DNA of 64,000 nt from Pseudomonas antarctica (GTDB lineage Bacteria; Pseudomonadota; Gammaproteobacteria; Pseudomonadales; Pseudomonadaceae). Below, one piece after another: positions 27,322-34,019 of this stretch (within the stretch, counting starts at the first letter, position 1; every line of letters begins with the position of its first letter). Below the pieces are notes generated by a model, which was not told the origin of the DNA, ran no database searches, and was given only the letters and a program-made list of their open reading frames with translations. Position numbers and translations under genes: made by a program. The DNA is taken from the NCBI RefSeq assembly GCF_001647715.1, contig NZ_CP015600.1:1240001-1304000 (forward strand), written 5' to 3'.

Positions 27322-29340
27322 TTAGAAGGTGGTGCGTATACCAAACTGCACACTGCGTCCCGGCGCCGGCGCGATATCGCGCAGGATCGAGCTGGCGTAG
27401 CGCACGGTCTGGTTGGTCAGGTTTTCGCCATTGACGAACGCCAGCCACTGGCTGTCACCGACATTGAAGCGATAACCCGCGCTTGCGCCCAGCGTGGTGT
27501 AGCCATCGGTGCCGCTTTCGTTATTCGGCACACGCCCTTGGCCCGCCGCGTGTTCCACGTCGATCCGCGCTTGCCAGCGGTCCAGTTCCCACAGCAAACC
27601 GCTGTTCAAGCGCAGGGGCGCGATGCGTGGCAAGGCTTCACCCGTATCGAGGTTGGTGGCGCGGGTGTAATCCCCCGACAGCTCCAAGGCGAATTTGCCG
27701 TAGACACCTTCGCCAAGTTTCCAGTGATCCTGGGCCTCGAAGCCGGCGAAACGTGCCCGTACGCCGGAGTATGTGTACTCAGGAATACCACCTGCGTCTT
27801 CTTCACCTTCATCGTTGAGCGTACGACCTGTGCCCAACAAACCGATGTAATTGGAGAAGCGGCTATAAAACACGCCAAAGCTGCCCTTGTGGGTGCCGTT
27901 GTCAAAGCGCAGCGCGAGGTCGCTGGACACGGCTTTTTCTTTCTTCAGGTTGGCGTCGCCCAACTCGTAAGTGCCGGTAGCGACGTGGGCGCCGTTGGCA
28001 TACAGCTCGTAGAAGGTCGGCGCGCGTTCGGTGTAGCCCAAGGTTGCGGCCAGCGACCAGATCGGCGTGAGGGTGTAGACCGCGCCGGAGGACAGGCTGC
28101 CGGCGGTGAAGTCCTTGGATTTGTCGGCGCCTGCAAAGCGCGCATTGCCCTTGGCGTTCGGGTCGATGTTCGTATGTTCCAGGCGCCCGCCGAGGCTGAG
28201 TTTGAGGCGCTCGGTGGCCTGCATTTCTTCGAGGATAAACAACGCGCCGGCGTTGGTATCGGTCTGTGGCACAAAGGCTTCTTCGCCGAGTGCCGAAAAC
28301 TCGTTACGGGTCACTTGTGCGCCCACCACGCCATCGAATGGGCCCAGCGGTTGGTGGCGGGCTTCAACGCGCGCCTCATAACCCTTGTTCTTGAAGATCG
28401 TGCCGGTTTCGCCGCCTTCGATTTCGCGGTGCTCGTAGTCGGTGTAGCCCGCGTCGAGTTTTACCGAGGTAAACGGACCTTGCAGGTTGCGGATCTCGGA
28501 CGCAAAGGCGTAGTGATCCTGCTTCATGCGGATGCGCACGTCCTGTTCGGCGGGTGAGCCGTAGTTGGCGTCGTAGTTGCTGTAGGACAGCCCGGCATAA
28601 CCGTCGTCCCAGGTGTAGGAACCGCCCACGGCGCCGCCGTCCTGGCGCCCGTCGCTGTTGCCCAGGCGGCCATTCTTGCCGGGGCCGGCTTCGGTTTCCG
28701 GGGCATGGCGGCTGCGGGCAAAACCTGGGATCTTGAGGTCGTTGAATGCCCGCGCATTGGCGTCCAGATGCAGGGCGAAGGTGCCGTTGCCGGCTTCCAG
28801 TTTGCCGGCGCTGCTGCGGGTAGTGTCGGCGCCGCCATAGCGCAATTCACCCGCACCGTGAATGCCTTCGATGGCTTCGGTGGGGATGCGGTTATCGAAC
28901 GTGTTGACCACGCCGCCAATCGCGCTGCCGCCATACAACAGCGCGGCCGGGCCACGCACGATTTCAATACGCTCGACGTTGACCGGGTCCAACGGCACCG
29001 CATGGTCGTAGGACAGCGACGACGCATCCAACGCGCCCACGCCGTTGCGCAGAATGCGAATGCGGTCGCCATCCTGGCCTCGAATGATCGGCCGGCTGGC
29101 ACCTGGGCCAAAGTACGACGACGACACACCCGGCTGCTTGTTCAGGGTCTCGCCGAGGCTGCCTTTTTGTTGCAGTGTCAGGTCATCGCCTTCCAGCACG
29201 GTGGTGGGCGAGGCGAGTTGTTCGCTGCCCAGCGGGTTGCCGGTAATGACTTGGGGTTGCAGCTCAAGGGCGTGGGCTTCAGAGCAGATCAGCAGGGCGG
29301 CGGCAAGCGGGGTCAAGCGCCAGAGAGAGGAGAGGGACAT
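27322..29340 (-). CDS. znuD: TonB-dependent outer-membrane receptor, ZnuD-like (zinc)
   Basis: A 672-residue outer-membrane receptor. Signal peptide (cleavage near SEAHA/LELQP), plug domain (LGETLNKQPGVSSSYFGPGASRPIIRGQDGDRIRIL, split here by function only, and ERIEIVRGPAALLYGGSAIGGVVN), then a 22-strand barrel ending in GRSVQFGIRTTF with terminal Phe. The start at 29340 follows AAGGAA; an upstream ATG at 29367 adds non-signal residues. A Zur-like box 73 bases upstream and resemblance to the PA0781/ZnuD group support zinc as substrate; haem or another metal is the alternative. Confidence 0.82.
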   Translation of the reverse strand: MSLSSLWRLTPLAAALLICSEAHALELQPQVITGNPLGSEQLASPTTVLEGDDLTLQQKGSLGETLNKQPGVSSSYFGPGASRPIIRGQDGDRIRILRNGVGALDASSLSYDHAVPLDPVNVERIEIVRGPAALLYGGSAIGGVVNTFDNRIPTEAIEGIHGAGELRYGGADTTRSSAGKLEAGNGTFALHLDANARAFNDLKIPGFARSRHAPETEAGPGKNGRLGNSDGRQDGGAVGGSYTWDDGYAGLSYSNYDANYGSPAEQDVRIRMKQDHYAFASEIRNLQGPFTSVKLDAGYTDYEHREIEGGETGTIFKNKGYEARVEARHQPLGPFDGVVGAQVTRNEFSALGEEAFVPQTDTNAGALFILEEMQATERLKLSLGGRLEHTNIDPNAKGNARFAGADKSKDFTAGSLSSGAVYTLTPIWSLAATLGYTERAPTFYELYANGAHVATGTYELGDANLKKEKAVSSDLALRFDNGTHKGSFGVFYSRFSNYIGLLGTGRTLNDEGEEDAGGIPEYTYSGVRARFAGFEAQDHWKLGEGVYGKFALELSGDYTRATNLDTGEALPRIAPLRLNSGLLWELDRWQARIDVEHAAGQGRVPNNESGTDGYTTLGASAGYRFNVGDSQWLAFVNGENLTNQTVRYASSILRDIAPAPGRSVQFGIRTTF

Positions 29341-29412
29341 CGAACATTCCTTGGTAAAACGGCACAAAAAAGAGAAGGCTTAAAACGGTATCGAAAGCGT
29401 TACTTTTGATAA

Positions 29413-29435
29413 CTATGGTTACAATATAACATCTC
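29413..29435. promoter_or_regulatory. Zur-like box upstream of znuD
   Basis: On the minus strand GAGATGTTATATTGTAACCATAG matches most positions of the E. coli Zur consensus GAAATGTTATANTATAACATTTC, including the ATGTTATA and TAAC cores. It lies 73 bases upstream of the receptor ATG and resembles the box before the L31 paralogue at 54344. Confidence 0.72.
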
Positions 29436-29554
29436 TTTTTTGGCTGAAAAGGGGAACTTTTCCTCAGGGTCTATATTCAATGCGGTGCTTCCACCTGTAC
29501 GCCCCGTCGGCTAAGGTGCGCGGCTGTGTTTCCTCTTTTTGCAAAAGGCCCGGC

Positions 29555-29788
29555 ATGACCGCGACAAGCAACGACCCGCTCCACGGCGTGACTCTGCAGC
29601 ACGTCCTCACCACCCTGGTGGAACATTACGAATGGAGCGGCCTGGCCGAACGTATTGATATCCGCTGCTTCAAGAGCGACCCGAGCATCAAGTCGAGCCT
29701 GACGTTCCTGCGCAAAACTCCGTGGGCGCGGGAGAAAGTCGAAAGCTTGTACGTCAAGCTGATGCGCACCAAACGCCCGCTGGACTGA
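29555..29788 (+). CDS. VF530-family (DUF2132) small protein
   Basis: A 77-residue protein with the complete VF530 domain: [33 protein letters not shown], then the basic [20 protein letters not shown] that gives the family its putative DNA-binding character. No experimental role is established. The ATG at 29555 is preferred over an in-frame one at 29480 because homology begins here. It is 4 bases upstream of the next gene, in the same direction. Confidence 0.85.
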   Translation: MTATSNDPLHGVTLQHVLTTLVEHYEWSGLAERIDIRCFKSDPSIKSSLTFLRKTPWAREKVESLYVKLMRTKRPLD

Positions 29789-29792
29789 GCCG

Positions 29793-30419
29793 ATGAAGCG
29801 CTTTGCCGCGGTTGCGGCGCTGGCTGGTTGGGCGGGGCTGGCGATTCAGCAATACCTTATTTTCTATTCACGCTGGGACGCCGGCGCCAGCCTGTTGGGC
29901 GGGCTGATCAACTTTTTCAGTTTCTTCACCGTGCTCACCAACACCTTGGTCGTGGTGGTGTTGAGCTATGCGCTGGTCAGTCGGGATTCAGCCGCGAAGC
30001 GGTTTTTCCTGGCACCCAACGTCAGTAGTGGGATTGCTGCGAGCATCGTCGTGGTGAGCCTGGCGTACAACCTGCTGCTGCGGCATTTGTGGAGCCCCGC
30101 AGGCTTTCAATTTATCGCCGACGAATTGCTGCACGACGTGATGCCGGTGCTGTTTTTAATCTACTGGTGGCGATATGTGCCCAAGGGCACGTTGCGCCTC
30201 AAACACATTGCCGGGTGGGTGATCTACCCGCTGGTGTACTTCGCTTATGTGCTATTGCGCGGGCATCTGCTCGGGCAATATCAGTACCCGTTCATTGATG
30301 TGGACAGCCTCGGTTATCCACAAGTGTTTGCGAATGCCGGGGGGATTCTGGCGGGGTTCATCGTGATTGCAGTGGCGGTGGTGGGGTTGGATAAATGCCT
30401 GAAGTCGCCGACGAACTAA
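29793..30419 (+). CDS. Pr6Pr-family integral membrane protein
   Basis: A 208-residue protein with about six membrane segments, matching the Pr6Pr (FAR-17a/AIG1-related) family. Characteristic stretches are GGLINFFSFFTVLTNTLVVVV, ELLHDVMPVLFLIYWW and GWVIYPLVYFAYVLLRG. Its activity in bacteria is unknown. It begins 4 bases after the VF530 gene, so both are probably one transcript. Confidence 0.83.
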   Translation: MKRFAAVAALAGWAGLAIQQYLIFYSRWDAGASLLGGLINFFSFFTVLTNTLVVVVLSYALVSRDSAAKRFFLAPNVSSGIAASIVVVSLAYNLLLRHLWSPAGFQFIADELLHDVMPVLFLIYWWRYVPKGTLRLKHIAGWVIYPLVYFAYVLLRGHLLGQYQYPFIDVDSLGYPQVFANAGGILAGFIVIAVAVVGLDKCLKSPTN

Positions 30420-30556
30420 TGTGGGAGCAACTGTCTTCACCCACCATCCGTCACCGCCATTCATTGCCGTCGCGCAGCATAGGTATCTACGCAACTCTTT
30501 GTGTCGCTTTAAGTCTGTGGGGGGGTAGATTGAGTACATATCCGTTGCTGCGGTAA

Positions 30557-30797
30557 CGGCTGCTTAGGGTTCCGCCCTTACGGCGGGTCACTTTTTTACA
30601 AAACGTCTAAAAAAGTAACCAAAAAACGCTTTGCCCCACCACTCGGTGCCTCGCCCAGGCTCGGCATGCCCGCACTCCGGCTTGAATCCGTGGGCCGCCG
30701 CAATGGGCCATCCCTGGCCCAGTGCGGCTAACCCGGCGTCCTGCCGGGTTACCCACGGATTCAAGCCTGCGTTCGGCCATCGTGGTTAACGGGGCCT
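30557..30797. repeat. Structured intergenic repeat with nested hairpins
   Basis: Non-coding stretch with an outer 16-bp perfect inverted repeat (GGCTTGAATCCGTGGG at 30679-30694, complement at 30752-30767) enclosing smaller hairpins (GGGCCATCCCTGGCCC; AACCCGGC/GCCGGGTT), and a leading CCGCCCTTACGGCGGG hairpin. I recall sequences of this kind as dispersed intergenic repeats in pseudomonads; copy number cannot be judged from one window. The rest of the 30420-31036 gap contains no gene that I can support. Confidence 0.65.
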
Positions 30798-30909
30798 GTC
30801 AGATCAAGATCAACAGCAGATCAAGAGCAGAGCACGGCGGCCTGGTAGCCGACCTGAGTGGTTGAAGCAAAAGCAGGGCAAAAACAGATCAGGAGCAGAA
30901 CTGCTTTTC

Positions 30910-31011
30910 TGTGGGAGCTGGCTTGCCTGCGATGCAGGCACCTCGGTACATCAGGCATACCCAGCTGATGCCATCGCAGCGGTTCGGCGGTCCGACAAGC
31001 CAGCTCCCACA
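30910..31011. repeat. Paired REP palindromes (AGCTGGCTTGC type), expanded
   Basis: Outer facing units TGTGGGAGCTGGCTTG / CAAGCCAGCTCCCACA, with a longer, less regular centre than other copies (includes GCGGTTCGGCGGTCCGA), downstream of the siderophore-interacting gene. Confidence 0.85.
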
Positions 31012-31036
31012 TTGAGTCTTCAGCGTGCTTGAGGTT

Positions 31037-31804
31037 CTAGTCTTCTTCGCTGCCTTCGGCGCGCCAGTAACCCACGGCCTTGAGGAACTCTTCATTGACC
31101 TTGTGCGTGTCCAGCAGCACGCGCCGCACCTGGCGCGACAGCTTGGTTTCAGTCGCGACGAAGCTGTATAGCGCGCCGCTCGGCAGCGTCAGTGTGCGTA
31201 CGGTGTCGAGCAGGTCATCCTGGCCGCGCACCACCCACATCACGTCCACATCGGCGGCACTTTGCAGGGCTTGCTGTTCCGCCACATTGGCGATTTCAAT
31301 CACGGCCAGTACCTTGCGGCCCGCCGGCAATTCTTCCAGGCGGCGCGCGATGGCGGGCAGTGCGGTTTCATCGCCGATCAGCAGGTAGCTGTCGAAGATA
31401 TCCGGCACGATCATCGAACCGCGTGGCCCGCCGATGTACAGGTGTTGGCCTACCTGCACTTGCTCGGCCCATGTGGAGGCAGGGCCGTCGCCGTGCAGCA
31501 CGAAGTCGATATCCAGCTCGCCGATGCTCAGGTCAAAGCGACGCGGCGTGTAGTCACGCATGGCCGGTTGCGGTCCTTCACCCTTGATGTTGAAGGTCGG
31601 GCTTTCGAGTGCGGCCTGTTCGGCGGCGTTCTGCGGGAACAGCAGTTTGATGTGGTCGTCGCTGCCCAGGCTGATAAACCCCGCCAGTTCCGGCCCGCCG
31701 AAGGTGACGCGGCGCATGCGTGGGGTGATATCGACTACCCGCAGCACTTGCAGGCGACGACGTTTGATTTCGTGGGTGACGCGGTGGATAGCTTGCGTAT
31801 TCAT
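31037..31804 (-). CDS. NADPH-dependent ferric-chelate reductase (SIP family, YqjH-like)
   Basis: A 255-residue cytoplasmic flavoprotein that reduces iron from ferric siderophores. The FAD-binding motif RDYTPRR is near residue 85, followed by the SIP domain (GPRGSMIVPDIFDSYLLIGDETALPAIARRLEELPAG). Its ATG overlaps the stop of the PadR gene by four bases. In E. coli yqjH (reductase) and yqjI (PadR regulator) are neighbours, so this pair is read as the same module, here co-transcribed instead of divergent. Confidence 0.9.
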   Translation of the reverse strand: MNTQAIHRVTHEIKRRRLQVLRVVDITPRMRRVTFGGPELAGFISLGSDDHIKLLFPQNAAEQAALESPTFNIKGEGPQPAMRDYTPRRFDLSIGELDIDFVLHGDGPASTWAEQVQVGQHLYIGGPRGSMIVPDIFDSYLLIGDETALPAIARRLEELPAGRKVLAVIEIANVAEQQALQSAADVDVMWVVRGQDDLLDTVRTLTLPSGALYSFVATETKLSRQVRRVLLDTHKVNEEFLKAVGYWRAEGSEED

Positions 31805-32322
31805 TGGTCTTTCCCGTCGGCAATGGCTTGAGCGGTGCGATTGAGCAGCGCCGCGACACGAACGATTTCTTCCGGGCTCCAGCGCCCGTGGTGCGAATGC
31901 AAGGCGTGACGCAGGTTGTGTACCGCCTCGTGAATTTCCGGTGGGCGGTCGTGGCCGCGTAATGAGCGTTTGCTGACGTCGATGCGCATGCGCACACCCT
32001 CCAGCGCAACGGCTTGTTCGCTTAGGAAGAGACGACCGGCATCGGTAATTGTGTAGCGTTTTTTTCCGCCGTCGGCGTCGCCCTGGATCAGATCGCTCTC
32101 TTCAAGAAAGGTCAGGGTGGGGTAAATCACGCCGGGACTTGGGGTATAGGCGCCGTCGAACAGGCTTTCGATCTGGCGGATCAGGTCGTAGCCATGGCAG
32201 GGCTGTTCGGCGATCAGGGCCGGCAGCAACAGTTTCAAATCACCGGGTGCAAACACCCGGGGGCCGCGACCGCGACCTGCGCGGGGGTCAAAGCCGTCGC
32301 GCTGGTGAGGATGGTCTCGCAT
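31801..32322 (-). CDS. PadR-family regulator (YqjI-like)
   Basis: A 173-residue regulator. The N-terminal 20 residues are rich in His, Arg and Gly, as in the metal-responsive N-terminus of E. coli YqjI. The PadR winged helix (HGYDLIRQIESLFDGAYTPSPGVIYPTLTFLEESDLI) spans about 40-115, and a C-terminal helical part follows. It overlaps the reductase and probably represses the pair when metal is replete; the triple repeat 24 bases upstream of its ATG is the likely operator. Confidence 0.88.
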   Translation of the reverse strand: MRDHPHQRDGFDPRAGRGRGPRVFAPGDLKLLLPALIAEQPCHGYDLIRQIESLFDGAYTPSPGVIYPTLTFLEESDLIQGDADGGKKRYTITDAGRLFLSEQAVALEGVRMRIDVSKRSLRGHDRPPEIHEAVHNLRHALHSHHGRWSPEEIVRVAALLNRTAQAIADGKDQ

Positions 32323-32345
32323 GGTAGGAGCCTCTGTGTGTGTCT

Positions 32346-32381
32346 AGATATAACTTAAGATATAACTTAAGATATATCTTA
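32346..32381. promoter_or_regulatory. Triple 12-bp tandem operator of the yqjI/yqjH pair
   Basis: Three head-to-tail copies of AGATATAACTTA; the first two are identical and the third differs by one base (AGATATATCTTA). Each unit is itself nearly palindromic around TTAAGATAT. The array starts 24 bases upstream of the PadR start codon, a position for autoregulation. Confidence 0.75.
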
Positions 32382-32863
32382 CAGGCTGTGCAATGGCTCC
32401 CGACAGACGGTCCTCCACGCCTCGTGGCACTCTCCAATTCGCTAGTTGCTTTACTTGAGTAAGTACATTGTTTTTTAAACTATGTAATCCTGTTCTTACA
32501 TACCTATCCGACAATAAAATATTCTCATTAACCTCCTCGTAGTCTACTTCCTACGGCTGTTTTGAAAGTTTTGGCAAATAGCCATAACTTTCCTATGTGT
32601 ATTGATGTGTCAAGGCTACGTCATTAAGCGAATCTCCCGGCTTACATTTTCAAGTCTGAAATAGAAACTTACCTGGCTTCGAACGGGTCATGATTTGCAA
32701 TGCAAATAGTTGGAAAAACTTTTCACACGGCACAGTGTGATTCGAACTTTTTGCCGAGCTTTAATCAGGCGTTACACCCTCTTCGTTGCGTGCTTAACCA
32801 GCCTTGCGCACCACTGCGACAGGGTTTTTCTATGACACTTAATGACTGTGTGAGTACTTGCAA
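32382..32863. other. AT-rich non-coding region before the fimbrial cluster
   Basis: About 480 bases clearly richer in A and T than the neighbouring backbone, without a recognisable gene. It should hold the promoter of the fimbrial operon and could be a target of MvaT/H-NS-type silencing, as AT-rich accessory DNA often is in Pseudomonas. No invertible-element repeats were noticed. Confidence 0.55.
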
Positions 32864-33385
32864 ATGAAAACCAAAATGAAAACTGCACTGTTGTCTATCG
32901 GGCTGCTGCTGGGGTCGATGTCCGTGGCTCAAGCGGCGGATGGAACGGTTACATTTTTGGGGTCTGTCCACTCGGGTGCCTGCTCTATTAAACCTGACTC
33001 TGTAGATCAGACCGTTCGCCTGGGGGCTATCGCGAAGCATCAGCTGCAAGCAGGCGGCAAGTCTGAAGCCCGCAGTGTGCGGATCGAGCTTGAAGGCTGC
33101 GACCTGACGGGCCTCACCGACAACACCGTCACCACCACTTTCACCGCGTCACCGTCGAGCGCTGTACCGGGTGCGATCGGCACCGTCGGGGGGGCCGGCA
33201 ACATCGGCATCATGATGACCCATGGCGGCCAAGTGATTGACCTGGGCACCCCTACCACCCCGCAGGCCATCACCACCGGCGACAACACGTTGGAGTTCGG
33301 TGCCTATGTGCAAGGCGCCGCTACCGGCGACATCGTCCCGGGTGATTTCAGCGCGGTCACCAACTTCACCTTGGCTTATCAGTAA
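32864..33385 (+). CDS. Fimbrial major subunit (FimA-like pilin)
   Basis: A 173-residue secreted pilin of the chaperone-usher class. Signal peptide ends at AQAA/DGTV; mature domain starts with the donor-strand region DGTVTFLGSV and has the two disulphide Cys (SGACSI and EGCDL), and ends in FTLAYQ with the penultimate-Tyr beta zipper used by the chaperone. First gene of the cluster and followed by a strong hairpin, so it is the best candidate for the shaft subunit. A TTG at 32858 is an alternative start. Confidence 0.87.
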   Translation: MKTKMKTALLSIGLLLGSMSVAQAADGTVTFLGSVHSGACSIKPDSVDQTVRLGAIAKHQLQAGGKSEARSVRIELEGCDLTGLTDNTVTTTFTASPSSAVPGAIGTVGGAGNIGIMMTHGGQVIDLGTPTTPQAITTGDNTLEFGAYVQGAATGDIVPGDFSAVTNFTLAYQ

Positions 33386-33390
33386 GTTTC

Positions 33391-33418
33391 CCCCCCGTCA
33401 CCCAACGGTGACGGGGGG
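33391..33418 (+). terminator. Hairpin after the major pilin gene (attenuator or mRNA stabiliser)
   Basis: Perfect 12-bp GC-rich stem CCCCCCGTCACC / GGTGACGGGGGG with loop CAAC, five bases after the pilin stop and without a T run. It can act as a partial terminator or protect the pilin mRNA 3' end, giving more shaft subunit than usher and chaperone. Confidence 0.75.
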
Positions 33419-33439
33419 ACGCTGACGGGAGATAGATAG

Positions 33440-34000
33440 GTGAGGACATTCATAAGTTTCGCTATTGCCTCTTCATTGATGATGCTTATCGCCCCCGATG
33501 TTTGCGCGCAGGACACTGCGCAAGGCGATGGGATTGTCACGCTGGGAGGAGAGATCGTTGACTCCGCCTGCGGGCTGGAAGCAGTCAGTGCCGATCAAAC
33601 CATCGAGATGCCTCCTGAACCGATAGGCCGGCTGTTGCGCAATGCGACGGGCGTACGACAGCCCTTCCAGTTGCGCCTGGTCAATTGCTCATTGACTCGT
33701 CCCGACCCATCGCGGCCCGGTGTAAACCTTCCCGATTGGGAGCATCTGCGCGTGACCTTTGACGGTCCTCACGACAGAGCAGGGCGTTCCTTTGCCGTCT
33801 TTGGCGGCTCGCAAGGGGTCGCGCTGCACATTGAGGACGCTGCGGGTCAGGAGAGTGTTCCGGGTGAGCCGATGGCTTTGGTGCCGTTGGTCAATGGCGA
33901 CATGACACTTCACTACACCCTTCGCTTGGTCGGCAATGGACTGCCGCTGGTGACAGGTGCTCACACGGCCGCAGTGCGGTTCAAGCTGGAATACTTTTGA
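33440..34000 (+). CDS. Fimbrial subunit protein
   Basis: A 186-residue pilin-like protein with GTG start after GGAGATAG, a signal peptide ending near CAQDT, disulphide Cys in DSACGLEAV and VNCSLTR, and C-terminal RFKLEYF. It is longer than the major subunit and shares the pattern of the gene at 37412 (both carry an insertion before the second half). It may be a pilus base or terminating subunit, given its position next to the usher. Confidence 0.83.
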   Translation: MRTFISFAIASSLMMLIAPDVCAQDTAQGDGIVTLGGEIVDSACGLEAVSADQTIEMPPEPIGRLLRNATGVRQPFQLRLVNCSLTRPDPSRPGVNLPDWEHLRVTFDGPHDRAGRSFAVFGGSQGVALHIEDAAGQESVPGEPMALVPLVNGDMTLHYTLRLVGNGLPLVTGAHTAAVRFKLEYF

Positions 34001-34019
34001 ACATTGACGGGTTGTTTTA

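Noticed and set aside
32346..32381. Short CRISPR-like repeat array
   Set aside because: Repeats are contiguous 12-mers without spacers, so it is an operator array and not CRISPR; no other spaced repeats were noticed in the window.
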